NCBI RefSeq assembly: GCF_021018895.1
Contig: NC_079375.1
Span: 21,035,492 to 21,099,491 of the forward strand
Reading direction: 5' to 3'
Length of the DNA: 64,000 nt
Source of the DNA: Seriola aureovittata
Lineage: Eukaryota > Chordata > Actinopteri > Carangiformes > Carangidae
The notes under the pieces are model-generated. The model was not told where the DNA came from and did no database searches. It worked only from the letters and a program-made list of their open reading frames with translations. The translations under genes were made by a program, and so were the position numbers. Numbering within the stretch: the first letter of the stretch is position 1; every line of letters starts with the position of its first letter. Positions 23,930 to 36,620 of this stretch are shown here, piece by piece.

Positions 23930-24711
23930 AAAATATCCCCCCTGTTCCCTTGTTCATGGTTTTGCCCTCTTATCACAACTGGCAGTGTGAAAACCAGAAC
24001 ACATCACCTATGTTCAAAAATTTTCAACATTTCAGCTGCCTCATCTCCCTCCTTTCCGTAATTCTCCATAAGGCCAAATATTAATGATAAAATGTGTGTA
24101 AGCCTTATGAATAACAAAATCGTTCAGTTGTTTCAGGAGGTTATTTTTTTCCACTGCTTTAGAAAGAGAAATTCTTTTATTTTAACATGTGGCACTTAAA
24201 TACCACAATATTGAGAACTTGAATGCTAGTAACAACGAGACAGCACAGAATACCAAGAAGTAGATTACTACCACAACATACATTATTTTGGGCAAGGTTT
24301 TGATTTTCAAAGAAGCTGCTAGATGTGTGAATAGTTAATACTCCTTATGATTCAACAGTGATGGTATTGCTGACAGTGCAGACCATCATGAGAGGCTCAA
24401 GACAATTCAGAGAAGAAAATTGTTGTTGTGACAGTGCTTGACCAGATGATGGAGACAAAGTAAACCATATGTTTTTCTTTTACTTCAAAAGGAGTACAAT
24501 GTGTAACTTCATTCATTTGTCAGTTTTGAATTGTTGGGTGAAGCAGCAACTAATAATTTGAATTGAATGTTTTAGAATTCATTATACAAACCAAATCACT
24601 CTGCTCTGTTTGTTGAGGCTGCAGCCACTAAGTGTAGTAATATTGCAAAATTGTGGCATGTTCCTTTAAGAGTGGGCTGACAGCCTGAATGTGAAGCAGA
24701 GATGTGAGAGA

Positions 24712-24717
24712 AATAAA
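24712..24717 (+). promoter_or_regulatory. Possible poly(A) signal of tfrc copy 2 (upstream of two)
   Basis: AATAAA about 780 bases after the stop codon. A second one follows at 24749-24754. Confidence 0.45.
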
Positions 24718-24748
24718 GATGCCTCACCTCGCTGCTGATTCTTTCTGC

Positions 24749-24754
24749 AATAAA
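24749..24754 (+). promoter_or_regulatory. Possible poly(A) signal of tfrc copy 2 (downstream of two)
   Basis: AATAAA in the context TGCAATAAACAC, similar to the copy 1 signal context TGCAATAAATCA. This makes it the slightly better candidate. Confidence 0.5.
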
Positions 24755-25232
24755 CACTACAATGATAGATATGGGCAGGATTTGTAGTGGGGCAAGTAGA
24801 GGTATATCACAACATAGTATTAACAGGAAATGTCCGAAGATGGATTAGTTTTACTATAAACTGTAGTTGCTTTTACTTATAGGCTAAAAAAAATCAATAA
24901 ATGCCTATTTACACAACAATGAAAATAAATAAAGATGGTACAAATATTTCTAAATAAACAAGCAATTTGTCAATTAAGCATGATCTTTTTGGTAATGCTT
25001 TAGCATTATTAGTGTTTTCTATTTTAAATATACTCTAAACATTTTTGACACCCCTTCCTTTTCTCGTCTTTTTAAAGCAAAATAATATTGTAACTAGAAA
25101 TTTAACATATTCCCTCTTGCAATAAAGAATGAATACAACAATGCCCACTGGACTTTTTTATTCATTACACTCAGATGTTTACCACAGTTTCCAGTGACAA
25201 ATAAAAAACAAAACAAAATAAAAGGGTTATTT

Positions 25233-25457
25233 TTAAGAAGCAAATACACTAACTATATAACTAACTAACTGGTACACAAACGAGCCAGTTTTCCCTCTCT
25301 GGAGTGATCCGTCTTCAGACACATAGACGATCTTTGTGTTGTACAAAGACGGCAAGGACCTGACGCCAGCAGCCTCAGCACTCAAACCTCGGCTGTGTTT
25401 GCAGACAGGTCTGGCTGTGCAGGGGAACCACTCAACACGGACCGGTGCAAACTTCAT
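25233..25457 (-). CDS. Hypothetical 74-residue protein, single exon
   Basis: Not recognised. The open frame begins MKFAPVRVEWFPC and ends in a hydrophobic segment (FVYQLVSYIVSVFAS). On the - strand a perfect AATAAA lies at 25162-25157, about 70 bases past the stop. The upstream side abuts a CpG-containing segment that may act as a two-way promoter with the + strand exon candidate at 25440-25606. The codon pattern does not settle whether it is real, and it may be chance. Confidence 0.2.
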   Translation of the reverse strand: MKFAPVRVEWFPCTARPVCKHSRGLSAEAAGVRSLPSLYNTKIVYVSEDGSLQRGKTGSFVYQLVSYIVSVFAS

Positions 25458-25606
25458 TTAGTGTCAACTTCATTCCCGCCACGGCCGAGGCCCTTTAAAT
25501 CGTTAGAGATGCCAGGACTTGTGAACTTGTAGCCGGGTTACTGGAGTGCAAAAAAAACACACCGGAACAGAAGGTGACAACAAGTGACAGCAGCTGAGAT
25601 TGACAG
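25440..25606 (+). other. Possible promoter and untranslated first exon (candidate for tnk2)
   Basis: The stretch has more CpG sites than its AT-rich surroundings and ends in a good donor, TGACAG|GTAGGC at 25607. A second candidate donor, CAACAG|GTGAGA, lies at 25777. There is no long open frame. Its + strand position upstream of tnk2 and downstream of the tfrc poly(A) signals suggests a distal tnk2 first exon. This is inference. Confidence 0.3.
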
Positions 25607-26023
25607 GTAGGCACACTCACTGATATGACGACTGTAACCCATAACAAACATTAATGAACTTCATCATTTCTCTGTCAAAATATTGGCTTTGTGAAAATGC
25701 TACTCTGTGGGGTCAGAGTCGTCTAAAGTTTTTGCCAGCAAGTTTTTGAAGCTGCGTGGCGGGAAGGAGCCAACAGGTGAGAGCTGCTGTCACTGCCTCT
25801 ATTGTGAAACACTGCAGCACTTTGTTACACAATCTTAGTCACTGATGGTGCTAACATTAACAAACTGAGATGGACTGACATGTAGTCGAGAGGTTGCTAA
25901 ACGGCAAAGGTGTCTCTGTGTCCTGTGACACATTCAGACAGGTAGCTTAGCTGTAATAACACCCCCAGTGGCAAAGTACTGAGCTTTTAACTAATTAATA
26001 AATAGGCATTTTTCACGGAAGAC

Positions 26024-26160
26024 ATTTGGACATGTTGCAGTGAGAAAAGCACAGGTGTAAATAATCAAATTAGTGATGGCTGAATTCCAATTAGCTTCTA
26101 TGGGTCCTGGTATTGTGCGTTCTGGCTCCAGCATCTTTAATGCTATTAGCAACACCCTTT
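26024..26160. repeat. Dispersed repeat, copy 1 of a pair
   Basis: The segment with AGCACAGGTGTAAATAAT, then GGCTGAATTCCA, then GGGTCCTGG matches 49395-49560 in the same orientation, with small indels. It looks like a dispersed teleost repeat family whose class I cannot name. Confidence 0.7.
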
Positions 26161-26749
26161 ACTCCTTCCAGTCAAAATGTCTGCTGTGTGAAATGCCTAT
26201 GGAAAAAAAATGAAAATGAAAAGCGTAATGTGTCACTCAGGCTAGCATGAATCTAGCTGTGGAGGTGTTTACCCTGTTTCTCCCCCTGCAAGTAAATATG
26301 ACAAATGTAATAAGTGAGTATTAACCTTCCTCTCCAGGTTACTTATAAGTGAATGTATAAAACACCTTACCTGTGAAGGCGTAGTGCAGCACTTACAGAT
26401 AAGGAATAAATATGAATGCATACTCATACTCTAAAGGTATTTCTTATAATTAGTGCAGAATGCTCCTCATCACGAGGAAACTGGTTAGTCTTGGGACTTT
26501 TTTCAGTAAATTGAATTAGTTAATAAGATCAGCAAGAAATCTTCTGACTCTTGAATTTGAACCTCAGTCTTTCTGTGTGTTTTACATGAAAGAAAAACTT
26601 GATGTGATTGTGATTTTGCAGTATATAAAAGTTCATCCAAGAAATGTGATCACTCAGGATGAATAAAATATCCCCAAGTACAGAAATAAAAAAATATAAA
26701 ATATGCAGCTTAGCATTTCTTGTTCCCACTTGCTGTGTGTTATCGCCCC

Positions 26750-26880
26750 CCCCCACACACACACAAACACATGCACACAAACACACACATACACATACAA
26801 ATACACACACCTGGTGTCAGATTGTCAGATACTAGGCCTGAGGGTAGCAGAACAACACACACACACTCACACACACACGT
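26750..26880. repeat. Interrupted (CA)n low-complexity tract
   Basis: Two CA-rich blocks (about 26750-26812 and 26856-26879) are broken by short unique sequence. A further CA tract lies at 27000-27017. Confidence 0.9.
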
Positions 26881-27104
26881 CCTCATAGAGAAGTTACAAC
26901 AAGCATTAGGGATTGTCAGCTGCTGTCAATATTGTATCATCATTATGCTTGAAGTTTCTCAATGGAAACACTCTTAATCCTTTTCTCTTTCTGCCACCCA
27001 CACACACACACACACACCTGTTATCACGTCATACACACACGACCAACTTGCTGTAATAGCCGTCATTATCTGTCGATCTATGAGTAATGCTCATGGTTTT
27101 GTGA

Positions 27105-27143
27105 TCAGTTATGTGCACATGTAAGCCATGTGCACATAACTGA
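27105..27143. repeat. Perfect 17-bp inverted repeat with a 5-base spacer
   Basis: Left arm 27105-27121, spacer TAAGC at 27122-27126, right arm 27127-27143, with no mismatches. Each arm also contains the self-complementary core ATGTGCACAT. No known element boundary was seen around it. Confidence 0.97.
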
Positions 27144-30100
27144 TTTTTTTATCGGTGCAATTACCTGTCATGGTTGCCAGTGTTTAACTGTAAAATCGGA
27201 TTGATCCACTGTCTTCCAACGGTGTAAAGTCCAGCTAACTCACGTACAGTAGACTGTATTTATTTAGAATTATTTCTTGTCTAATATGCATCTCAGTTCA
27301 GTTTATAGCGGACAGTCAGTTGACATTTAAGTATCTGACTTTATAAACCTTGTAGTATGATGATAATTATTGGCTTTCAGTTTGATACAAAAGTCTATAA
27401 GGGTCTGTAAATAGAAATTTAAAGGAGCTATTTGTTCATTTTTTCTATTGCTACATAGCCAACATTAGCTTTAACAGCTGTTTACTTACCAGTCTATAAG
27501 AAATGTTGAAAGGTCAGCATCAAACTTTATACCTTTACTCACCAAGAGCTGTCTCTAGTGCTGGAAAGCAACGCTGATGTTAACTCTTGTTTTGCTTCTG
27601 TTTCTATCACGTCTTTTCTTCTACAGAAATTAGCATGCTAAACAGCTAGCTATGGCCTGGTTGGCCCATCTCATCACTTTCTGATTGCGACTCTGTGTAG
27701 CATCCAGTCTAGTAGCACTGCTCAGAGGATGTATTATAACTTCTTTTATTGCAACTGCAACGATGGCTGACGCTCTTCGCAAGCAACAGTCACTACCACC
27801 CAGCTCGGGAACGACAGTGGAATCTTTTTCCAATTTAATGCAGGACTCTAAACATCTTTAATGATTCCATTGTCTCTATGTTTGTGTTTTACCATGTAAC
27901 TGGAAACTACTGGATAAGACAGTGTATACAACACCAACTTAACTACCTTTTATGACAACAGCCTCTGGTTGATGCTATTTGAGGTCAGAGCAATCTTTCT
28001 CCACCCTTGTCTGCATGAATCTGTTGCACAGAATAGACAAAGAGAGACAAGTTGCATTGACTGTAGCTGCTGCTAGAAGATATGCAGGATGTGACGTCCC
28101 TTCTAACATGCTGAAGCTTTGATGTGGTTAGCGTGTTATGTTTGGTTTTGAATTCAATCAGCTGCCCTATAGTAGAGCTGTCAGTGTAATGGTGCCATGC
28201 AAAACCTGTTATTATACAACCGGCTGATGATCTCTCTTCACCAGAAAGGGTTGCACGGTTTCACAGCACACTTTGGGGTCTGGTATTGTAGTAGGCACTT
28301 GGAAATATGTTATTGATTTGACATTAAAAAATGCTAGCAATACAGTTTAATGCAGTATCAGTGGAAAGACAAACTAGCTTCAATATGACATCCATTAACA
28401 CAACATGAAACTGGAGAGAGTAATTTTAATGGAAATTATATTGTTTGAAAATATTCGACTTCATGCAGTTGCAGAAAAGCCTAATTGATTACCAATATCA
28501 TTTATTTGTGACTGAATTTGATTTAAAAAAAAAAAAGAGTTATTGTATTTACAAGATTATTTTGTGTTTCCAAAAGGGTAAAAACAAATGACAGTATTGA
28601 AAAATTTGCATTTCCTCTCTGCTCAGGAAATCTGTCCGTCAAGCATTGGCTCAGTACCAAATCCAATGCAACACATACAGTGCTAAATCTGCTGGTGGAC
28701 CATGATGTCTGGCCTTGGTTTCTAAAATTAGGGGCTGCAGGGTGTAATTCAATCATTAGTGAAGAGTATGATTCCCTTCATCTCTTGCCAATGCCCTGAC
28801 ACCCCTCACATCACCATAGACATAGATTTGACTTGGATTGCTTCCACTTCTCACAGAGCGTAGCTAGTAAACGTCTCAGTGGGATCGCACTGTGTTTGAA
28901 GTGGCTACAATCCAACGCTCAAACCTTTGCTTCCGCTGATTATTACTTCTTGTTTGTCTACGCTGATAGTGGGAGTGTTCACATAAATACACAGCTTAGC
29001 AGTGGAGGTGCTGTATCGCAGATAGTTTTGTGAAATGACTTGATTCTTGTGAAACACCAAATCCTGGTTGAGATACTGTCCCGTCTCCCACCTTCCTGTG
29101 AAGTGATATTGTGATGTTATCAAGTTAGTTACCGGATGTTCTGTTAGTTACTAAACTAGCAGGATGACGTGACAGTCATATGGCATAAATGCAGTTAAAC
29201 ACATTTACTGACACAAAGTCAGTCATGCTGTCTTCACTAAGGACTAATTTAGTGTGAGTCAGTCCGGCCAAATGTTTACGACTGGTACGGATTTTTATGA
29301 TTTACATAATGGATCGACAGTTAGATTACACTGTACATTTGGGGTTATCACACTTTGACAGGTGCAGTTAAGACACAGACTTGTATTTTTTTAGTAATTT
29401 TGTTTGTTCAAATATTCAGTGAAAGGCATCCCCCGAGCAGTAGCCTAGCTTAGACCTGCAGCACTTTTGAAACACCTTTACCCGTTCAACAGTAGTGAAA
29501 TGATGAACCTTTGATCGATTTACTAGTTCTGATGTTAAAAGTTTGCCTCACCTAAATTATGAAAAAAAAGTCCAACTTTTCCTCAAATACCATGACTGGT
29601 GTTAATAGAGATAGTTTAGGTTTTATTTGCCCAGGTTTCCACTGACCTTTTTGTGGTTTCTTTGGAATTACTTAATACAAATTACGCAGCTGAACATGGG
29701 GCATTGATGGTGGGATTTAAATGGTCATTATATTTATTTATATAATGTATACATAAATATGTAAACATATATATCTATAGATCTATAGACAGATTTATCC
29801 TGAACATGAAGAAAAAGGGTTTCAGAAAGAGAGCGAACTTGTTGAGCATCACTTTTTGTCACATATTTGTTAATATTTAATAATGCCACAATTGTAGAAA
29901 TGACGGAGCTATAACTGGTCTTTGATGTGTTCAAACACAGAGCTCTAAAGATGTTCACATTAAAACTATGATTACTGCTCTGAGTCAGTTTGATTACAGA
30001 TGATTGAACATGTAAAATGGATTGAGAGGAAGCTGTTTGTCAATACTGGCCTGATGCCCAGTGAGCAGTTAGCAGTTCAGGAACTGTGCCAAATGTTGGC

Positions 30101-32809
30101 AGTGCCAACTCCATAACAGGATCTCACAGTGTTACACCACCTTCCTGAAGGATGAAAAAAATCTCAGTTGATGACTCAGAGCAATTCATGCTGTAGTTCA
30201 TACTGCAAGTCCAAGTGAGCAATAAGAATGATAGGCAGGGATAAGGTGCTGGTGCTGCTTTCAGCTTGACTGTTCAGTCAGTTTACGAGCTGATAGTGAA
30301 TAATATAAAGACGTGAAGCTGATTGACACGTGATTCTGTTACAGTTTTAACAACCTTTATTACTCTTGATATTATAATTAGTATGAAAGGATAAGGCTGG
30401 TGATTTTTTTGGTATTTTTATTATTTTAATCAAATCCCATGAAAAGATCGTAACCAATAATTAATTGATGCTGTATAGTCTGGTAGTGCTTATTTTTCTG
30501 TAACAAAAATTGTTTAAAAAATGAGCCACATCGTTGCACTGACTGACATGTTCCTTCTTTATGATAAGTTAAGGCTCTGTAGTTTATTTAGAGTCAGTCT
30601 TAAATATGCTGTCCTGGGTAAATACACATTACAGCAACAAGTGTGTAATAATCTGCAGCTGAAAATTGTCCTGTTTGAGTAACATTTGATAAAAATTACA
30701 GTTCCCAGCTGTTTTAAAAAATTGTATTGCCTGATTTAAAATTAAATGAATAAAATTAAATTGGACACTTAAAGAAAAAAGATGTCAGGGTTTTGCCAAA
30801 GACAGCGAAGGGAAGTTTGGGAAGTATTGAGAAAGAGTCTAATCTTGATGTTTTCATGAGCTTATTTTTGAAGCTGTCGCGACTGACTGCAACCATTTTG
30901 TGAGAGTGTGAGTTAAAATTTTACGTGGTCAAATTCGTGTGAGTGTATGATGATCATTAGGCTGTTTTAGTCCCCTGAGACACAGCTGATGATGAGAGTG
31001 CAGGTGCAGGCAGGGAGAGACCGATTGGTCTTTCAGTAAGGAAGAAAAAGTCCTACCATCAGCTGTGGTTGAGATATGTTGAGGGAAATGCTATGCTGTG
31101 TGTGTATTGTAGAGAACTCTAAACTTGTTATCAGGTCAACGCAGTTTAAGCTTGAGACTTTAAAGTTGCACAACAACAGTAAGAATCACAAAACCTGCAC
31201 AGATGGCTGCTAGACACGGGCGATGTCATATAGTCAGATCGTCTTATTGTTACACTACGAAATTTGCCAAGAGGGGGCACAAAACACTCTCTCTGTCGCT
31301 CGGAGTGAACACGATCACAGTAGGATGACAAATGCACCAAACGTAATCAGAGCTGTCATTAGTCAGCTGGTCAGAGTGTAGGCATGAGTGCACACACGTG
31401 TCTGTGTTGCAAGCATCAGTTATGTTTGGGGGATGCTGACGTGAAACAGGGCAAATTAATTTTAATATTAATTTAATGCTACTACTACTACTAATAAGTT
31501 ATTACATTAATGGAGAAACAAGACAAATATCGTATCGTATATTGGTGACGCTCTGATGAGCGTCAATCACTGAGATCATCGTCCATTGGCACAACCCTAA
31601 TGGCTGCATCACCCCCTCACCACTTCTGTTCAGTGGTTAGATGAGAGTAATCACTCAGTAGAGGAGAATGAAATGGTCCTCAAGTTCAACACTGCCTGTA
31701 ACATAGTGAAAGAGAAGCTCCTGATAGGTCTGACAAAATCATGTGCTGGTGGAAAAGTCTGGAGCCCTGAACCACAAACTGACTTTGTGGATAACCCTCT
31801 AATTTATCAAGCTTCACCTTTGCAGTAATGTCTAGCTTTTCCTTGACTGACTGAAATTTAAAAAAATGAAAAACTACACAATATGTAATGCCCTGTGTAA
31901 TGTCTCTTGGTGGTGTTAAATGCTATGTTGAATTCTCTATTACTCATACCTACTGTTGGTGTATGAATGTGTGCGACACAGCAGTAGAGAGATTCCTTTA
32001 CTGCCTCCTCTGTTAGTGAGAGAAGATTATGTTTCACTGTCATCAACTCTCCTTACTGTCTCCTCTTCCTCGCTGACTGGCAGAGAAAGTGTAGCTTTCC
32101 CCCCCGCTGTATCGCATGACCCACTGACGGCAACTATCCTTTGTCCTCTGGAGGGAATATTGTTTTCCTGGCCTGTCAGTCCCTCCCTTATAACCACAGT
32201 AGCCTGAACATGGGAGTATTATCATTCAGCGTCCATAGAAACATCATCACAACAAGATTAGTGGTGATACTAAACCGAGTCTCATGTATAATACGAGCTA
32301 AACTGTTAATTTTCATGCTGCGGTTAAGCTCATGTCATGAGTACCTGATATGTTGCTGTTATATTTTGCCATAGAAATCATACCCTGTATAAACAGTTAG
32401 TAGTTTAAGACAAAGACCATTGTCATTGTTCAAGAGGTTCTGTTAAACTAAAGATGATGCAATTCAAAACACTTTTTTTGGTGAGTGGTGCCATGTTGAC
32501 TTCATCAGTGGGGGGAGGCAGCATGAATGAAAGGCTTTTCTGTGGACAGTGGAGTGCATGAATCAGCAATGACTCTGCAATGGAAAAGACAGAGGCAGGC
32601 TTTCTATTTAGCCTGATGAATCCTGGTTAATCATACGATTTATTTAAAAAGACAAAGAGGTTGGAGACAGGATGAAGAGCTGTACAGTCTAATGCGGTCT
32701 AATACAATAGTCGTGTAATAAATCCTGGCTTCATCAAGGCTGTAATGTTCAGTGTTCATTGAAACTGTGTTAGTGTTGATAATTCACCTGTTTGAGCATT
32801 TTGGAGACT

Positions 32810-32930
32810 GCACTTGGTATTGGTAGATAGAGCTGTGTGTCATCGGCATAACAGTGAAAGTGGACGTTATATTTGCAGATAAAATGGGATTGAACCTCGG
32901 GGGACACCATAGGGTGAGTTTGCGGAGAAT
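32810..32930. repeat. Probable degraded dispersed teleost repeat
   Basis: The text around AGAGCTGTGTGTCATCGGCA and the following GGGGGACACC resembles a repeat common in teleost genomes. The assignment rests on memory of that text only. Confidence 0.35.
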
Positions 32931-33102
32931 GAAACTGAGCCGCCCATCGAGGTCACCATTTTCAGTCGAATACTCGCTCCATTTCTATTACTGACTTCTG
33001 CTGAGGTGCCAACAAGCAAGGCAGTTGAACACCAACTCCAGCGGTTTCCCTGAGTGACCAACATTAAAAGAGCGGTACTTTATTAGAAAACAACACAAAA
33101 AC

Positions 33103-33258
33103 AATTGCTCAGTGTCAACCTCATGGTGGTGCTATACGAAAAAGTCAGGAGATCATCATGGAGGCCTCATCCTGTGGAGACCACGAATCTTCCACCTGGA
33201 CTTAAGTGGTGGACTGACTGAGCAGCAGTCCCATCGTTAGAGCCATTCTGCTATATGG
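33103..33258 (+). repeat. Degraded dispersed teleost repeat
   Basis: Recognisable landmarks in order are CTCAGTGTCAACCTCATGGT, a GGAGATCATCA block, CCTGTGGAGACCACGAAT, then AAGTGGTGGACTGACTGA and TTAGAGCCAT. This matches a very common fish interspersed repeat in layout. The class is not certain. Confidence 0.55.
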
Positions 33259-35049
33259 TCAAAAAAATAACTATTGGAACATATTCTTATTGATTTAGAC
33301 ACATTTTTGAACATTTAGCATTTTTGTGCAACGGCATAATCAGAAAACTAATGTCACATTAAATCCTTTCCACGGTAAATATTAGTAAAGAGATAAGAAA
33401 ACATGACTCTTTTCTGGTCACTGTAGTTGATCCTATGACCTCAGGCATGAGAGCTAATCTTGTGTTTTAACTGGCCTCTGAGCTTAGTTGTGTGTGTGCA
33501 GTTATTTTTTGGGCTTTCTTACACTCTCCAGGGACTGGGTGGTGTTTGTGTGTCTTTATGTGCCAGGGTGGGGGCAGCAGCCATGAACTACCTTCTCCTC
33601 CATGTCCACTGACACTATTGCATGACAAAAATGTAAAATGAAGTGATGTCGCCCTCGGGCATGTTGCAGATTATTGTCAATAGAGAAATATGTTACTCTT
33701 TTAGCCTCCGCTGCCAATGAATGTCGATAAACTAATGACTTGCCCGGGGATTTATGTCAGTTAAAAGCTGCCAGTCCGTTGATTGTGTGTATTTGTTTAC
33801 AGTTCATGCCTGTGTGATTAGAGTGTAACTGTCGTGCATGCTCGTGTCGCACTGTTCAGTCACATACGTAGTCTGTTTTCTCACAGACAAAGGAGTCATT
33901 TGTGGAGCGTATGCAGGGAGGAAGAATAGCTTGGTCTTTCTCCTTGTTTTGAACTTCTCCTCTGACACTGTAGGCTCCAGTCAGCTACTTTACTAGGTGG
34001 TGGGTGGGCTGTGTCCTCGTGTGTCCGTGTGAATCGCATTGATTCATTCATACTGCCCCTCTCCTGCATAGGGCCCCTCAGGCATTCCTACCCCAGCCCC
34101 CAGACCTGGCTTGGAACAACGTCAAGTCGATTCACATCCAACATTAGAAGCTGCTTCCGGTTGTAGCCCACTGTAGGTTATTGATTCAGTGAATCACAGT
34201 TTCATGTTCTTTTGAACTGTGTTCTCTGTCAGACCTTGAACTTGCTCCAACGTGATTATACTGCCGATTAGTCAAAAATATGAAATTCATCTGACCACAT
34301 TGGTTTCACTTTTCAGTCTTGCAACAGTCTTATAATGAGAGAGTTACTCATCCCTTTTGGTTCACCCAGTGCAGGTGTTGCCAGCACTCTGCTTGGTCAT
34401 GTGTGAAAAGTGTGAGTGGGTGGGTGGGTGAAAGCTTGGCGGTGAAGCAGAACTTCACCGCAATAGCTGTAAAGTTTGATTTTCCTTGAAATAGGAAGGA
34501 AGATGAACAAAGAGTAGAGGAGGTTAACATAAACTAAAGGGTTCTCATTTAAATGATCTCCATATACCTCAAAATGATACAGTATGTAGGAACTTCTGAT
34601 GGTCATCATTTTGTGTGTACATTACTGAAGTGTTCGGACCCACCATTTTAATCAACAAAGAATGAACTCACTATCATTTCAAAAGAACCGTCGTTTCCTG
34701 TTGTGTAGCTGAAAATTTCTCAAGACTGGATATCTGATCATGCAAATGGTAGATAACCAAATTCATTTATTTTGTCCTTTCTGTCAAAAAAAGTGCTTAC
34801 TGTTATCCTGTGTGTTCATCAAGTGCACAAACTGTGTGTGTCTCGTAAACGGCTCCAAGGCTCTGACTCATTCTCTCATCACAATATTAAGTCTCTCTGC
34901 TGATGCACTAAGAGCCGTCGGTGCTGCTCACTTGATATAATTTTTGGACAATATTATTCTTCTATTATTGCTGTAGAGAAATTTTAACCTTCCATCAGAC
35001 TTTAATGCGACCATTTCCTTTTTGTTTCCTTGCTTTTCTGGTTTTCCAG

Positions 35050-35266
35050 GCAGTTCCTGCAACATACTCCTGTGTTTGTGTTGGCCGATGGATGGAGATG
35101 AAATCATGTGAGGGTGTGCTAATCTCACAGTGCCATGGACTTGGGGCCTCATCTGCACGTTGTTGGCCTTCTGTCATCAACCTGAGGGGAGCATCTACAG
35201 TGTCAGAGCTGACGCTGGACTCAGACCAGGAAAGAGAACCAGGTTTCTATGGATCAGATATTGCAG
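35050..35266 (+). other. Candidate exon bounded by good splice sites
   Basis: It is preceded by a polypyrimidine tract with TTTTCCAG and ends at TTGCAG|GTAAGA, a strong donor. One frame is open across the whole segment, but the encoded residues match nothing I recognise. It could be an untranslated or cassette exon of tnk2, or chance. Confidence 0.22.
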
Positions 35267-36339
35267 GTAAGAAGACGTCCAGCGTCTCAGACGTATCTGT
35301 ACCACTGAGTTCTCTGCAGCTGGGTGTCACTTTGAGCTGGGCATGTTTTTGCTGTAGTGTACACTGTTTAAACACTGACACAAGTTTGGGTTGTGTGTTT
35401 TATCTGCCACACTTTCTGTTTGCTATTTTGTCTCGGTGTGTGTGAGTGTGTGAGCTATGCAGACATGAGGTCATGCCAAACGGTGACTGTGCTCTCCTCA
35501 GAGCAGGAAGGCTCACAGACCAGCTCACAGTACGTCTGAATGGGAGCTATTCACCTTGGAAATGCAGAGGAGCAAACACTGGGGTTGATGTCATGTTGGT
35601 TTTCATGTGTGAATGTGTGTGTGAGTTTGGGATAGAAAACACTGAATCTTGTAAGTCTTTATGGTTTCCTTGCGCATACACACTTAAAAAACATTAGATG
35701 GAAGTGGTTTACCATTTCCTGTTTCATCAGGCTTGTGTTTGCGTATCCACTGGGGACGAGCTTTGTCCACGATTTACTGATTATCAATTTGCGGGGCACA
35801 GTCACCGAATAACAATTCTTAGCTAATGAGGAGGAAGTGAGAGTCACACTTGCAGCTTTAATAGAAAACGCTGTGTTCTGTCCCACGCACAGGATGCTGG
35901 CCAGCCAGCCACTCCCTAACAGGTGTCTGCAAGCCTCAGTACAAAGAGAAATAATAATCGAGTGTGTGTTTGAGAGCTGAGATGGAGTGGAGGGAAAGTG
36001 AGAGGAACAGTATGTGTGCCTGTGAATGTAGGAATTGTGCCAGCATGCCTTTGTGTGAGTGGGTGCACTCACTGACACTGTATGTATGCTTTTGTTTTGT
36101 GAAGCGCAACACAAATGAGCGAATGTTGCTACCAGGCCTGTTGTTTACGTATCAGAAGCCGACCGTCAGCGGTTCGTTCTGTAAATGACTCTATAATTGG
36201 AGCAGGGTTGAGGGCGGGGGGAGTGGCAGCCTTGTTAAAGATGCTTATCTCACAGTAATGTTAAGGTCAAGTCAGGCTTCCTTCCTCTGTCAGAGGGGAT
36301 AGTCCACTCTCTGACTCAAACGTTACATTTGTAGCCTCA

Positions 36340-36620
36340 AGTATTGTAGTGAGGAACAATTTTGTTCAACTTTTACTTAAGTACTTCCATTTCACATTCA
36401 TGCTACTTTTACTTCACTACATTTCAGAGGGAAGCATTTAAAATTTTACCACATTCATTTAATGGCCATTGTTGTAGGTCAAACAGCCCAGCAGTATATG
36501 AGGAAGTTGGCTTCACTTTGAGCCATAAAATGAAAACACTGAAATGATGCAATAGTAATAACTTTAGTGCTAATATTTGTAGATTTATATTGAGATTGTG
36601 ATACTTTAATCCAGGTGAAG
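36340..36620. repeat. Degraded teleost repeat (ACTTTTACTTAAGTA family)
   Basis: It contains CTTTTACTTAAGTACTTCCA-like text (as CAACTTTTACTTAAGTACTT), CACTACATTTCAGAGGGAAG, and later a CAGCAGTATATGA block, in the order seen in a very abundant teleost non-autonomous element. The 3' part is strongly decayed. Confidence 0.65.

Larger units (their letters stand above)
23930..24770 (+). other. tfrc: 3' UTR of tfrc copy 2, lacking the IRE cluster
   Basis: Blocks around 23950-24000 and 24150-24270, and the segment from 24313, align with copy 1 at about 9955-10000, 10190-10265 plus 10641-10665, and 12733 onward. The missing interval, about 10665-12733 of copy 1, contains all five IREs and its poly(A) signal. 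I searched the stretch for C-bulged CAGTGN hairpins and found none. Two AATAAA signals (24712 and 24749) could end the transcript. Confidence 0.75.

Noticed and set aside
24374..24437. CAGTGC motifs in the copy 2 3' UTR (24374 and 24432) as IREs
   Set aside because: The flanks cannot form the five-pair upper stem and there is no bulged C. The matching copy 1 sites near 12790-12850 are equally unstructured.
35005..35445. 146-codon open frame as a secreted protein with a signal peptide
   Set aside because: The apparent signal peptide lies in the polypyrimidine tract before a likely acceptor. Only the inner segment is kept, as a candidate exon.
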